A stretch of 64,000 bases of DNA from Paragyromitra xinjiangensis (Eukaryota; Ascomycota; Pezizomycetes; Pezizales; Discinaceae). Position 1 is the stretch's first letter. Every line of letters begins with the position of its first letter. Both the position numbers and the translations under genes were made by a program. This document shows positions 1 through 12,413 of this stretch, piece after piece. Location of the stretch: assembly GCA_038503065.1 (NCBI GenBank), contig JBCAMK010000009.1, forward strand, positions 310,001-374,000. Direction: 5' to 3'. Below the pieces are notes generated by a model. The model was not told where the DNA came from. It ran no database searches and was given only the letters and a program-made list of their open reading frames with translations.

Positions 1-990
1 GGAGCACAACGAGAATCACGTCCTCACTCCCCAGCACCACCTCCACCCCCCCCGTTGGTAAGTCAACACCGGTCAGAAAAAATGCCCGACCCAGAGAAGT
101 TCGATGGGTCTCGCGATAAACTCCCCGGCTTTGTTCTCCAGCTCCGCTCCAAGCTATCGGTCAACAACGACCGCTTCACCAACGAGAATAATAAGATTCT
201 CTATACCATCAATTGTTTGGAGGGGGCTGCTCTTGAACAAGTCCGTCACACTGTCCTCCCTAATGGGACAACCACTTGGACCAACGCCGCCGAACTCATT
301 ACTGCCCTGGAAACCGCCTTTGGCGACCCCGACCCAACCGGAACAGCGAGGAGGGAACTCCACCAACTGAAACAAGGAAAGAGGGAGTTCTCCGCCTACC
401 TGGCAGATTTCCAACGCATCATGGGACGCCTTCAGTATGGGGAAACCGCGAAAATGGACGCCTTGGAATATGGGATCTCGGAGGAATTGAAGGAAGCAAT
501 GGTTGTTATAGTAGATCCCCCTACCACCTTCAACACCTTCACTTCGCTCCTCCTCCGGTTAGATAATCGTATCAGGGCCCGCAAGGAGGAAAAGAAAAAT
601 ACCAACCGAAACAACATGGGACAATTTGTCGCCCCCGCTCCTGCCTCCTTTACCCCTCATCCTTCCCACACCCCGGGAGGGCTGGCCCCCATGGACCTTT
701 CCTTTGGAAGAACCAGCAATATGGACCGCCCCGCACCAGATCAACGGTTCACCATGATTAACGGACGGAAAAAGCTTTCAGATCTCGAGAAACAGTGGCG
801 TCGGTCCACTGGCAAATGTATGTTTTGTGCGGGCGAAAACCATTCCTACGCCAACTGCCCCTCAGCGCCAAAAAAACCCGCAATGAGGGGAGCCCTGGTT
901 AATACAGGCTCTCCCGCAGCTGCCTTCCCTCGTCGGGATCTGTTGATCCATTGCCTTCTTTCACGGCTGCAGATATTTCTCAGTCTTTAA
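1..990 (+). pseudogene. gag fragment of gypsy copy A
   Basis: The frame is open from base 1 and aligns with residues about 100 onward of the intact Gag of copy B. It contains the retrotransposon Gag core (REFSAYLADFQRIM region) and a CX2CX4HX4C zinc knuckle (CMFCAGENHSYANC). Near 905-935 several small indels relative to copy B change the last ~25 residues. The slippery heptamer TTTAAAC (986-992) and its hairpin arms (998-1006 and 1023-1031) are still present, but the frame now ends at 988-990, so the gag-pol frameshift geometry is lost. Confidence 0.9.
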
Positions 991-992
991 AC

Positions 993-3900
993 TTGTAAAA
1001 CCAGAGTCGCCATGTGACCCTGCTCTGGTTTCTTTTTCTTCTTCTCTGTCTGTTTTTTCTATTTCGGGATTTTCGGTATCTGATGTGTGCGTGGAGGATA
1101 AATTGGATGGAGAACATTTTGTTATTTCTTGTAATCTTTCAAGCAACAATAAAACCATACAAACTCACGCACTATTGGACACTGGAGCCTCAGGATTTGC
1201 ATTCATGGATGAAGAATTTGCGCGTCACCACAATTTCCCCCTTATCCCCCTCAAAATTTCCCGCCAACTTGAGGTTATTGATGGTAGGCCCATTTCTTCG
1301 GGCGCCATCACTCATCTTGTACATTGCGGGCTTTCTATTTCAGATCATCAGGAAAAAGCCCCCTTCTTCGTAACACAACTTGGTCACTATCCGCTGGTCC
1401 TGTAATCCTGGATGAAGCATCACGACGTTTCTCTACAATTTGCAGCCAATAAAGTTACTTTTGGATCCGAACACTGCCGCACTCATTGCGCCCCCATCAA
1501 AATCCCGGTCACAACTCACGGCATTCAACTTCCAAAAGAACTTAAAATCCATTTCATCGGAGCTGCAGCTTTTAGCCGGCTAGCCAAGAAACGGACATCC
1601 CAGATTCTACGCCATTTCCCTGTGAAATCAGCAAAATTTTAGACAAACAAGCCACAAAGGAAGAATGGAAACAACGGATCCCCCTGGAATACCATGAGTT
1701 CCTGGACATGTTTGATGAATCCAAAGCCAATGGACTCCCCCCACGCCGTCCTTATGATCACAAGATACCCCTTCTCGCCGGGAAAGAACCACCCTTCGGG
1801 CCTCTCTATGGGATGTCAAGAGAAGAACTCTTGGTATTAAAAGAGTATATTGAAGACAACCTTGGAAAAGGGTTTATCCAAGCCAGCTCGTCACCAGCTG
1901 GAGCCCCAGTTCTCTTTGTGAAGAAAGCTGATGGATCCCTCCGTTTGTGCGTGGATTACCGAGGATTAAACAGTATTACCATTAAAGATCGCTATACTTC
2001 CCCCCTCATCCGCGAAACCCTGGACCGCCTGGCCAAAGCTAAATGGTATACCAAGTTAGACCTTCGCATGGGTTATAATCAAATACGGATGGGAGAAGGG
2101 GAAGAGTGGAAAACGGCCTTCCGTACCCGTTACGGCCTCTATGAGTACAAAGTTATGCCCTTTGGACTCACCAATGCACCTGGCACCTTCCAACGCTTCG
2201 TTAACGATTGCCTCACTGAATACTTGGATATTTTCTGTACTGCCTACCTCGATGATATCTTAATCTACAGTGATAACCTGGAGGAGCATAAAGTTAACAC
2301 GTTAATAAGCGTACTTCAAGCTCTGAAACAGCAAGGAATCCTCCTCAAACCCGAGAAATGTGAATTTCATACCCAATCAACGAAATATTTGGGATTGATC
2401 CTCTCCCCAGATGGCATCAGCATGGATGAAGAAAAGCTAAAGGCTGTAAGAGAGTGGGGTGTACCAAGATCGGTTAAAGATGTCCAGGCTTTCTTGGGGT
2501 TTGCGAATTTTTATCGACGGTTTATATTCGGATTTTCACGGCTTTCCTCCCCCCTTTCGGCATTAACAAAAAAGGACACTCCGTTTGAATGGTCCCCTAA
2601 GGCACAGCAAGCTTTTGATGCATTAAAACTCGCTTTCACTACCGCCCCAATCCTCATGCACTTCGACCCCGATAAGAAAATCTTTGTGGAAACCGACGCT
2701 TCTGATTATGTATCCGCTGGTATTCTATCTCAATATGACGATAATGGAACTTTACACCCGGTAGCCTTCTTTTCAAAGAAACATTCCCCCGCAGAATGCA
2801 ACTACGAAATATATGACAAGGAACTACTAGCCATTATTCGCACATTCGAAGAATGGAGACCGGAATTGGAAGGGGCAGCACATCCCATCTCAGTTATTTC
2901 CGACCATAAGAATTTGGAATACTTCATGACCACCAAACAATTAAATCGTCGACAAGCAAGATGGGCTGAGTACCTTTCACGTTTCAATTTCATTATTACC
3001 TATCGACCAGGAAAACAAGGGGGAAAACCGGACGCATTGACAAGGAGATCAGGAGATCTCCCTGAAGAAGGGGATGAAAGATTCGCACACCAGAGTCAAG
3101 TGGTATTAAAAAAGGAAAACCTGGATCCTAAGCTAAGTTTGTTGGCGGGTTCTTTATCAAACGAACCCGCTGAAATGGACGCCACCTTATTTTTATTATT
3201 CAAAGAAGGATATGAAGCTGACCCATTTCCGGAGAAAATCCTTACAGCATTAGAAAAAGGAGATAGACAATCAAAGGAAATCTCACTGGCTGAATGCACT
3301 AACAGTAACGGATTCCTCAAATACCGCCAATGTTTTTTCGTCCCCGATCTCGATTCATTACGCCTTGAAATCCTGAAACAACATCACCATACACCGGCAG
3401 CAGGGCACTCAGGACGAGAAAAAACTTTCGAGCTGGTATCCAGGGATTTCTATTGGCCAAAGATGAGGGAATATATCGGCCGCTACATTAGGAATTGCCA
3501 CGTTTGTCAACGAGCAAAGCCAACAACGCAAGGCACGCAAGGAGTTTTACGCCCCCTACCTATTCCGAATAGACCTTGGGAAGAATTATCAATGGATTTT
3601 GTGACAGGGTTACCGGAATCGGAAGGCTTTGACGCAATAATGGTTATTGTTGACCGATTGTCGAAAATGAGACACCTAATTCCTTGCAACACCACCGTGA
3701 ATGCTCGACAAGTGGCTGATTTGTACCTCCTGAATGTCTGGAAAATCCATGGCTTACCCTCCCATATCACTTCCGACCGTGGTACACAGTTCACCGCCAA
3801 GTTCTGGAAAGAGTTATGCCAACGGCTACAAATTAAGGCCAGGATGTCAACCTCCTTCCACCCAGAAACGGACGGACAAACCGAGAGACTCAATGCAGTA

Positions 3901-4647
3901 ATGGAACAGTATCTCCGGTGCTACGTGTCTTATCAGCAAGAAGACTGGGTTAAGTGGTTACCAATCGCGGAGTTCGCAGCAAATAATCAAGAATCGGCAA
4001 GTACAAAGGTGACACCTTTCTTTGCTAATTATGGTTACCACCCTCGCTTTAACACCTTGATAATGCCAATATCCCGGGATCCACAAGCCCGCGACGCCAA
4101 GGACTTCGCCCAGCGCATGGAAGAACTTCGAAACTTCCTACGAACACAGATCCGGACGGCCCAAGATGTTTATGAAATAAGCACCAACAGGCATCGAATC
4201 CCAGCCCCAGCCTATCAAGTAGGAGATCGAGTTTTTGTATCTACCAAAAACATACGCACTTCCCGGGCTTCAAAGAAATTGGACTGGAAATGGATGGGCC
4301 CCTACCCGGTTAAAAGAGTCGTGTCACCCTACGCTTACGAGATTGACCTCCCTGCCTCAGTCAAATACCACTCTGTCTTTCATGTATCCTTGATAAAGCC
4401 AACCGCGACAGACCCCTTGCCGGGACAGATAATTCCACCACCACCTCCGGTACAAGTCAACGATCATGAGGAATATTATATTGACGAAATCCTGGATTCG
4501 AGGATACAATATGGAAACCTGGAATACCTGGTCAAATGGACGGGCTATGCTCAACCTACCTGGGAGTCGGCAAAGGATCATCAAGAAACACAGGCCGTGG
4601 AGATTTTTCACCAACGGTATCCCGATAAACTTCATCAGCAAAAATAA
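993..4647 (+). pseudogene. pol of gypsy copy A (protease-RT-RNase H-integrase-chromodomain), disrupted
   Basis: This is homologous along its whole length to the 1188-aa Pol of copy B. Breaks are seen near 1402 (stop where copy B reads on through GIPWMKHHDV) and near 1600-1640 (small indels and a stop); a compensating pair of indels lies near 2290-2310. From 1708 a 979-codon frame stays open, with the RT YLDD box, RNase H TDASDY, the HHCC finger, the DDE integrase and the chromodomain. The frame now ends in HQQK plus a stop, all encoded by the terminal repeat of the CATCAGC element inserted at 4633. In copy B the ending is NDMVP. Confidence 0.92.
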
Positions 4648-6531
4648 TTATTTCCTCCCTCAGCTCCAGGAGGCTCGGGAGGCTCGGGAGGCGCTGGAGA
4701 CTCCTGGAAAAAATGTGCCTACCTGGAGGAGCGAATGGTGACCAACCTCCTTCGGGAGGCACTGGGAGGAGCCAGCAAGCACTCCGGGAGACTCTAGGAG
4801 ATCGATATAGGCACTCCTAACGTGGCATGGAGAGCTGTGGAGAAGCATAAGTTATACCTGTCACCCTACTCAATTCACTGATGTCACGCTGTCACTCAGG
4901 TTTTGAAAATTATTTTGACTAATTATTGACTATCTAATGGATCTATATACATCGAACGAGTCCCCGCATCCTCCTGCTTGCCCCGCTGCATCCTACTCCT
5001 CCTACTCCTCCTATTCCGAGCCTGCTGCTGAGCTTGCCTGGAGTCAATTCGGAGGCAGAAAAGCACGGGATTCGGAGTCTATTCAGCAGTCAATTCAGCA
5101 GGATTCGGAGGCTTAGAAACAGCTGATTCGGAGTCTATTCAGGAGTCAATTCGGCAGTCAATTCAGCAGGATTCGGAGTCTATTCAGCAGTCAATTCAGC
5201 AGCCAATTCAGCAGGATTCGGAGGCTGCTCGGGAGGAGGTTCGGGAGTCGATTTGGAGGCAGGAAAGCACGGGATTCGGAGTCAATTCAGGAGTCAATTC
5301 AGCAGCCAATTCAGCAGGATTCGGAGGCTTAGAAACAGCCGATTCAGAGTCTATTCAGGAGTCAATTCAGCAGGATTCGGAGGCTTAGAAACAGCCGATT
5401 CGGAGTCGATTCGGAGTCTATTCAGGAGTCAATTCAGCAGGATTCGGAGGCTCGGAAAGAGCCTATTCGGAGGCAGGAAAGCACGGGATTCGGAGTCTAT
5501 TCAGCAGTCAATTCAGCAGTCAATTCAGCAGGATTTGGAGGCTTAGAAACAGCCGATTCAGAGTCTATTCAGGAGTCAATTCAGCAGTCAATTCAGCAGG
5601 ATTCGGAGGCTTAGAAACAGCCGATTCGGAGCCGATTCGGAGTCTATTCAGGAGTCAATTCAGCAGTGGATTCGGAGGCTCGGAAACAGCCTATTCAGAG
5701 GCAGGAAAGCACGGGATTCGGAGTCTATTCAGGAGTCAATTCAGCAGTCAATTCAGCAGGATTCGGAGGCTTAGAAACAGCCGATTCAGAGTCTATTCAG
5801 CAGTCAATTCAGCAGGATTCGGAGGCTTAGAAACAGCCGATTCGGAGTCGATTCGGAGTCTATTCAGGAGTCTATTCAGCAGTCAATTCAGCAGGATTCG
5901 GAGGCTATTCGGAGTCAATTCGGCAGTCAATTCGGCAGTGGATTTGGAGGCTCAGAAACAGCCTATTCGGAGGCAGGAAAGCACGGGATTCGGAGTCAAT
6001 TTGGAAGTCAATTCAGGAGTCAATTCAGCAGTGGATTCGGAGTCGATTCAGGAGTCGATTCGGAGGCAAGCAAGCAGTCGATTCAGCAGCTGTTTGGTCG
6101 TTGATTTCGCGGGTAAGGGGCCTATTCAGAGTTAGCTACTGTGCACACGTCTATGTTGGAGATGCAGGAGGGGAGGAGGTATGGGCGTCGCAAAGGGGGT
6201 TAAAAGGGGTGGGTGGATAGGGGTGGGCGTTGGGGCAGCAACGGGGAGTTGAAAGAAATTCTTCTAAGTCCCTAAGCGAGATCCAATAGTCTGCGATTCA
6301 GGGAGTCTCTGGCAGTGGTGTTGAGGTCCAGGAGTGGGGTGGAGGCTCAGCATCGTGCCTTTGGCTCATGGAGGATAGAGCATATCTCGGGAGAAGCCAT
6401 ATCCTCCGGGAGATGCAGGTCGGGGCGCTCGTGCCTCCAGGCGCCCTGGGAGCGCACGGAGCGCCTGGAGGAGATTGCCTCCCCGGGAGACATGCCCATG
6501 CTCCTGGAGGCGTTAATTATTTTTGCTGATG
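4633..6531. mobile_element. CATCAGC element 1 (1.9 kb, non-autonomous, satellite-bearing)
   Basis: It is bounded by a perfect 18-bp terminal inverted repeat CATCAGCAAAAATAATTA. The flanks are TT on both sides (4631-4632 and 6532-6533). The intact gypsy copy B gives the empty site: its sequence AAACTTAATGATATGG (about 44549) is split here as AAACTT-[element]-TTAATGATATGG, which proves a 2-bp TT duplication. Subterminal regions are rich in CTCCAGGAG-type palindromes, and the middle is a satellite array. It has no coding capacity, so it must be mobilised in trans. Confidence 0.93.
5045..6100. repeat. Satellite built on 15-bp modules (ATTCGGAGTC / AGTCAATTCAGC)
   Basis: The array is made of variants of 15-nt modules such as GATTCGGAGTCTATT and AGTCAATTCAGCAGG, strung into longer units that end GAGGCTTAGAAACAGCC. 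Because the period is a multiple of three, fortuitous reading frames give repeated DSESIQESIQQ-like peptides; these are not genes. The same satellite fills the element at 35758-38479 (36190-36960). Confidence 0.9.
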
Positions 6532-6586
6532 TTAATGATATGGTGCCTTAGGTTCGCAGGAGCTCACGCTTGAAGGGGGGGGCTAC

Positions 6587-6991
6587 TTTCATGGATAGGG
6601 TCAAGTACATGTGCGGTGTTAAGGATTAGTTATTGTATTATTTCGTTGTGTTTCCTTGTGATTCGGTTGGGTTGCCTCGAATGGATGAGTCATGGAAAGG
6701 GGAAGATTGGGTATATAAGCGATGGATTTCCGCGGTTGTGATTGTTCCTTTCTTTCCTTCCTTAAGCAACGTTTCTTACTTTACTTCTACTGTTATCGAA
6801 ATATCATTTCTGTTTCTACCTCAGAAACATCATCGTCGCTGCCGCTGCCATCCCCCCAGAATCACCTCGATTCTTACCCTCCGTGAGGCCTGTGGAAAAC
6901 ATTGTACTATCATTGTAGCGTAGTCTTTTTCAAGTAGCACTGCTCACCTTTGGGGATACCAAAGGGCTTGACGAGACCTCGCTCCCTGAGA
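6587..6991 (+). repeat. 3' LTR of gypsy copy A
   Basis: It is 405 bp, collinear with the 409-bp LTRs of copy B, and starts right after a G-rich polypurine tract (GAAGGGGGGGGCTAC). It carries TATATAAG at 6712-6719 and the AAGCAACGT motif at 6764-6772, which is the proposed self-primer. It has more substitutions and small indels relative to copy B than the two LTRs of copy B have relative to each other. Confidence 0.92.
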
Positions 6992-7007
6992 ATTTCCTAC
7001 TATTTGC

Positions 7008-7340
7008 CTGGAGGCGCGCCTAGCTGCTCAATTCGCTGACTTCCTATTGCTGCCTGCAGGCTCGGCTAGTTGCTGAATTCGCCGACTCCTCCAGGCGCGC
7101 CTAGCTGCTGAATTCGCTGACTTCCTATTGCTGCCTGCAGGCTTGGCTAGCTGCTCAATTCGCTGACTTCCTATTGCCGCCTGCAGGCGCGCCTAGCTGC
7201 TGAATTCGCTGACTTCCTATTACTGCCTCCAGGTGCGCCTAGCTGCTGAATTCGCTAACTTCCTAAGCTGCCTCCAGGCGCGCCTAACTGCTCAATTCGT
7301 TGACTTCCTATTGCTGTCTCCAGGCTTGCCTAGCTGCTGG
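7008..7340. repeat. Tandem repeat (~46-60 bp unit, GGCGCGCCTAGCTGCTGAATTCG)
   Basis: About six tandem copies of a unit reading GCCTAGCTGCTSAATTCGCTGA, then CTTCCTATTGCTGCCTGCAGGC, occur here. It probably belongs to the outer CATCAGC element whose right end is at 26808 and whose left end lies beyond the window edge. No gene is visible here. Confidence 0.75.
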
Positions 7341-7654
7341 ATCCACTGTCTGCAGTCTGGGCTCGGTGTCGGTGTGGATGGTGATTGGGACATTGGTGCA
7401 TATGAATGAAGAAGCCTGTACATAAATATTGTCCTAGAGTGACTTGTAGATAGCGAATTCTGTACATAGATATTGTTCAATAGATATAGATATAGCGAAT
7501 CAAGCGTATTTCCACTATTCAGAGCCCTAGAGGCAGCAGCCGATGAGTGACTGAATTCCTGCGTGACGTGACCCTCCAGCGAGACCACAGCCGAATGCTG
7601 TCTCTCTAGAGACGAAGAACGTCGTCCTAATCTCGGCCGAGGACGAAGAATGTG
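7341..7654. other. Repeat-derived spacer, no gene seen
   Basis: This stretch holds short AT-rich GATATAGATA-like runs and unique-looking sequence that continues to the TG target site of the Plavaka I element. After that element the same type of sequence resumes at 26603, so both sides are probably one older repeat interrupted at 7655. Confidence 0.5.
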
Positions 7655-7734
7655 CATCAGCAAAAAGGGATGTCCGCCCGGGCGTATGGGCAAGCGCCCG
7701 GGCGAGCCTCCGAAATCCAGCACGCCCACCTGCG

Positions 7735-8095
7735 TCCAGCTGCGTCCAGCTGCCTCCGTACGTCTAGTACGTTGGTACTATGGTACGCTATCCCGCCCAG
7801 CTCCGCCTGATGTGCTCGTACGTCTGATACGCTGGTACTATGGTACGCCTACCCTCGCCCAATGCACTGATACGCTGGTACTATGGTACGCTCACTCTCG
7901 CCCAAAGCGTTCGTACGTCTGATACGCTGGTAGTATGGTACGTTGGCATGCCTCCATGCGCCTGCTACATTGGTACGTCTGATACGTTGGTAGTATGGCA
8001 CGTCCACCCTCGCCCAACGCACTTGCACGTCTGATATGCTGGTAGTATGGTACGCTCACCCTCGCCCAATGCCCTCATACGTCTGATACGCGCAG
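7735..8095. repeat. Left subterminal repeats of Plavaka I
   Basis: Six or so copies of a ~60-bp unit read TACGTCTGATACGCTGGTAC, TATGGTACGCTCACC, CTCGCCCAA in order. Iterated subterminal units are typical transposase-binding sites in CACTA-like elements; that role here is inferred. No open frame of interest is present. Confidence 0.8.
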
Positions 8096-8650
8096 TTGAT
8101 AATCACAAGAGATCACTCGACCATCCTTTATCCGGCTAAAACACAATGTTTAGTCTCCAAATCCTTGATTTATATACAGTATCTCGGGCACACAACGCCC
8201 TCCCGCTAACCCATCCCCGTCCAACCAGGATCTGCGACCCAGATCGTATTGCCCCGCGCCCCATACCTAATATCAGTATATCTCGTTGAAGGTACCCAGA
8301 TCTATGGTGTTGTTGACTAACCAGCGCGTATTATCAGGCCCAGGCAATTCAGGTATGAGGTGGGCCATACCCGTGATACTCTTGATACTGATAATCCATG
8401 TCTAGTCACTCGCGCTAGGGCGAGATACCCGTACCATCCCATGGATTGGGTCCACATGGCCGCATGAGTCAGGCCGCAATGGCTGTACCACTGCCAGAAG
8501 TAGTGGCCTTTGTGTTGGATCTCGAAGCTTCAGAAAGCGTAGGACTCGAGCTGGTCGCTTGCCTCGTAGGGCTCCATACTGATCTTCCGGGCCAAACTTG
8601 CACCAGGCCCAATCGTTTCGTGGCTCACGACCTCAGAAGGATTCTCCCCC

Positions 8651-9353
8651 TGTAACGGGGGTAGGCCTAGGTAGATAGGCTAGGTGTACGGCCGTTGCGA
8701 ATTGGATATAGATCAGGTTCAGAATCCAATTCTTTCGTGCAAACTACTCAAGAATCTTAAGGGCTCTATTATCGCATGAAGAACAGAGCAGCAGGGTGGA
8801 GCATTCGCGATGTATTTAACACCTGCGTTCCGCAGTCCTCGCTCTGCCGTGCTCTAGTGGGGGACTGGGTTTGACCCGGAGTCCCATTGCCAAATGGACT
8901 GGTGTTCTACTCCGGAAGACCTTCCGTACTTCCAGGGGCTATGCTCCAAGAGCTGCCGCACCTCCATTAGCAATCTGACCACTCTAGACTCTATGAACCA
9001 CCGGCATAGTCCTGCACCCTGCAGTCCTACATGCGCGGCGCAGTTCAGTCTAATCCACATGTGTATTATCTGTAGATAGTGCTGCCAGTGCGTTGCCTAT
9101 CAGCTCCCGCTGATGCATACTGCACAGGTTGATTCAGAACTCTACCACTTCCTCGGAGTGGTAGATGCAGCCGTCTATGTGCCGTCAGCTCGTCAGCTTT
9201 CACACATGCGGTTCCTCTGTATCAACCAGATCAGTGGGACGCGGTAGCTCTCTGCATGTGGGAGCAACTCCACCGATGCAGGCTCCTACTGTCCCATCAG
9301 TCCGGCCCTATTTTACTACACATGCTAGAGGCAGTAACGGTGTACCCGTTACA
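8651..9353. repeat. Solo LTR, family D, copy 1
   Basis: It runs TGTAACGG...CCGTTACA (703 bp) and is flanked by CCCCC on both sides (8646-8650 and 9354-9358), a 5-bp target duplication. It lies in the 3' part of the Plavaka I transposase; coding homology resumes on both sides. A diverged relative sits at 37683-38415. No internal domain of this retroelement family is in the window. Confidence 0.88.
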
Positions 9354-10187
9354 CCCCCTGTTGCTCGAAGGATATGGACCACCGACTCATCTCCTAGCCT
9401 GAGTCGATGGACTGGTACATGGAGAGCGTTGAAAGCGGTCACTTTCCATAGCCCAATATTTGGTACGCTGCAATCCGGACCAAATTCTTGACGGTAATAC
9501 TGAACGAGGTATGCTTCCAGGGGAAGCCTCGCCCCAGGCAGGACGAATTCACATACTGGCACGGTTTCCTGTTCCGAGGCGATGCGCCGCCTAGTACTGA
9601 TAGGTTCAATAGTATCAGAGAATTGAGGACGTATGGTGGTACTGACTGGGGCGTTTGGGCCATCCCAAGGGTTTTGATCTTTCCTACGACAGGCACTAAC
9701 CAGCCGATTGGTCTCTGGGGGTAGGAGATGTAGGACGTCTGCCATCTCGGTGGTACAGTGACCTTCACGCGCAAGCTGGATCAGGTTTTGCTGGCGCATG
9801 GCTAGTCCGTACTCACGATTATACCCTGCTAGGATCTGAAGCGTGGCATCGACCCTATTCGTCCGACGGTATGGCTCTTTGATCTGATCCTTGTGGGCTG
9901 TTTCCCCCGCCTCAGTCAAGTACTGAGAAATACCGCCATACCTGCATATCTGCTCCGAGAAGTGGGACAAAAGATGCATCTTGGGGAAGTTGAAATGGGA
10001 GTGCTCACGGTACGCCTCAGCAACAGCCTCGTCCAGCTCTAATCGCTGGTCCGCTTGGAGGCGTCGTTTCTTGGTCTGGGTCATGCCTTGCGTTGATCGG
10101 ATCTCGGTCTCGTGCTGTTCCTTCATAGTTTGACGTATGTGGGCCGCCAGGATATCCGAGGTCTTGCCCCCTTGGTACTTGAGAAGT

Positions 10188-10436
10188 CATCAGCAAAAAA
10201 AGATATTTGTCTTCAGGACCTTCAGGTGCAATATGCCCTTCTGGAAGACCCTGAAGACCCTGAAGACAAAATCTCACTGGAAGAGAAAAAATATGTTACC
10301 GGATTTGGCTGAATGATAACATATCAAAAGTGAAAAATTGTCTTCCAGTCCTTCAGATGCAATATGGCCTTCTGGAAGACACTGAAGGCCCTGAAGACAT
10401 AATCTCACTGGAAGACAATTACTTTTTTTGCTGATG
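10188..10436. mobile_element. CATCAGC MITE 2 (249 bp) inside transposase I
   Basis: The ends are CATCAGCAAAAAAAG and CTTTTTTTGCTGATG-like. The two halves are direct repeats of ~80 bp, each a hairpin (GTCTTCAGG...CCTGAAGAC), around a ~45-bp core (GTTACCGGATTTGGCTGAAT) shared with the MITE at 26976-27222. The 2-bp flanks (GT and CA) no longer match, but removing the element plus 2 bp restores the transposase frame (HKGVF joined to LKYQGGKTSD), consistent with a decayed 2-bp duplication. Confidence 0.88.
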
Positions 10437-12413
10437 CAAAGACGCCTTTATGGGCATGAAACTGCTTGATATACTCATCCATATACGCTATAGTCTGGTC
10501 AGTATGAGACGGATACTGGGCCATTAATACCCATCCAACGAGTGCCTTGATGCAGCGAAGTGCTTGACTAAAGATCAGACGTTGAGCGTCATTTGCGGGG
10601 TTTCGTAAGGCCCCAGCTAAGGCAGGTAGGACGATCCTACCAAAATTGCGCATCTCTTTGCCTTGCCATTGGGTCACCTCTCGATATGCCTTGCGGGGCG
10701 GTGTGAATCCAGGATAAGTCGGTATACTCTTCCAGATACCGTCAAAGTCATCCAATCGCCCGAACTCTTGCAGAAACGGACTGAGCCAATCCATCAAGTG
10801 CTTTAGGATACCCAAATAGACAACATGCAGCGTATCGGGCATGTGGAGATCGGAGGCGTTGACGAAAGGGAGTCCCCAGAAGGGATTGCGTGCAGATCTG
10901 AGGCCGCGCTGCTCGAACCAGCCTTCGATCGTCGCTATTTGGTCGCGTATGCCTCGAGTAGGTTCCTGGGTTTGCTGCAACCGATCGTACTCATCCATTT
11001 TAGCTTCGTAGGCATCCTGAGTCCGACGGTATGTGGATCCAGGGTCCTTGATGTAGGTACCCAGATCCTCTTTCGGTATCTCGCACTTTGGGCACTGATT
11101 ATGCTTGATGTTCTGGAGATTGCAGTGCTCCACATGGTCTGTGAGCCATGCGGCTAGTACAGGCCAGCATTCCCTTATCTTCCCATCCGCGCTGTGCATG
11201 GTTATACTGTGGGTTGCATCTATACCACGCAGGGGGTCCATAATCGTCTGCATGACCTGGTATAGGACTTCGCAATTTCAGGTACGCTGTCGATCTTGGG
11301 CTGCTGCATTCCCTCTGAATTTGGGAGGTATGGGAAGTAGGGCCACACATATCTGGGCACGATACTGGGAGCTGTTGCGTACCCACCTCAGAAGGTTGCC
11401 TATAGTCATATATATGGGCCACGCTTTCTTGTCGCCTGAGAAGTTGGTCAAATGAGTGGCATCGGACCCACAGATCACGGGGACGACCGTAGCCCCAGGA
11501 GGCAGCTGGGACTGGATATCCCACCACCAATCCGCTGTGTGGAGCTCAGAGTACAATCTATTACCATCTCTGTCGAATTCCTTCACTGGGGCGTAGACCA
11601 TATGAGGCGCGTAGCAGCGCTGACGCATGAGATATTGGGCGCAGGTCAGTATGTCACGGTAGTAGAAGTGGATAATACTTCCCTGCTCTCCCAAGACTGA
11701 TCCATGTTGCCATGGAGGTAAGGATTCTGAGCCAGGCATATGGTTGAGGTGCTGGTCTAAGGTGTGGGCGGACTGGAAAGTACGGCGGGAGTGGGATGGC
11801 TTCCCGAGCCCAGCATTGAAGAAATCATTGATCTTCTGCTTCGGTGTTTTCAACTCAACGAACCAGCGAGCCAGCCACCATTCTTCCACATCCGAGAAAG
11901 GCGACCAAGGATCCCAATCGTCCGAGAGATGGTCTTCATATCCAGGTACCTCGTCCAATGGTGCTCCGCTGGCAGGCCAGTACTCAGGAGGATGGGTGCT
12001 ATCGTCGTCTGCCTCAGGCTCGTCTGAGTTCTCTATAGATTCAAGGTCTGAGTCTAAGTCTGAGCCTAGGTCTGCACCCGCGCCCGAGTCGAAAGGATCG
12101 GGTAAATCTGAGTCTTTAGATGGCTCATATTCGATATCCTGATGGCGGCGAGCGAGGTGCGTATTGAAAGCTCCGGCCAAAGCATAACAACGGGGGCAAT
12201 GGGGGCATTTGGTCTCCTGGGGCATACCTTCTTTGTCAGTTGTATCAGCCCTAGACCCAAGATATATGGAGCATCGCATACCTGACTATTCTCGCCTAAT
12301 CCACTGAATAGGGCAAAGGAGTTGGTGATCCGAGGTGGTGTGGTTTGGTGGTGGGGCAGTACCGGATTAGGTATGAGCTTGCGGGGTCTTGGCGTCTTGG
12401 CCTTGGACGTCAT

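Larger units (their letters stand above)
1..6991 (+). mobile_element. Chromodomain Ty3/gypsy retrotransposon, decayed copy A (5' end outside window)
   Basis: The internal region and 3' LTR match the complete copy at 38996-45013 almost base for base. The window opens inside gag, so the 5' LTR is not visible. The copy is dead: gag and pol carry indels, and a 1.9-kb CATCAGC element (4633-6531) sits at the very end of pol, separating it from the polypurine tract and the 3' LTR (6587-6991). The sequence beyond 6991 belongs to another repeat into which this copy inserted. The target duplication cannot be checked because the left flank is missing. Confidence 0.93.
8273..12413 (-). pseudogene. Plavaka transposase I, interrupted
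   Basis: Read on the minus strand this is one transposase split by insertions. The N-terminus has a C2H2 finger (KCPHCPRC...THLARRH) and an acidic linker. It is followed by conserved Plavaka blocks YAPVKEFDRDGNRLYSE, HTADWWWDIQ, HLTNFSGDKKAWPIY and TQWQGKEMRNFG, then SHFNFPKMHLLSHF. It ends NNTIDLGTFNEIY with stop 8273-8275, collinear with the end of copy II (RVDLETFNDIY). Damage seen: an in-frame TGA at 11278-11280, a MITE at 10188-10436, a solo LTR at 8651-9353, and a second in-frame TGA at 8633-8635 where copy II has arginine (a CGA to TGA change). An intron near 12230-12290 probably joins the start (12413) to the finger exon. Plavaka transposases are DDE enzymes of the EnSpm-related group. 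Confidence 0.88.

Noticed and set aside
5253..6135. Open frames with DSESIQESIQQ repeats as a repeat protein
   Set aside because: The 15-bp satellite period forces open frames. The same peptides appear from the same satellite at 36190-36960 and no gene signals surround them.
8850..8960. tRNA-like stretch on the minus strand (GGGTCAAACCCAGTCCC)
   Set aside because: A B-box-like string occurs, but no complete cloverleaf with acceptor and anticodon arms could be drawn, and it lies inside a solo LTR.
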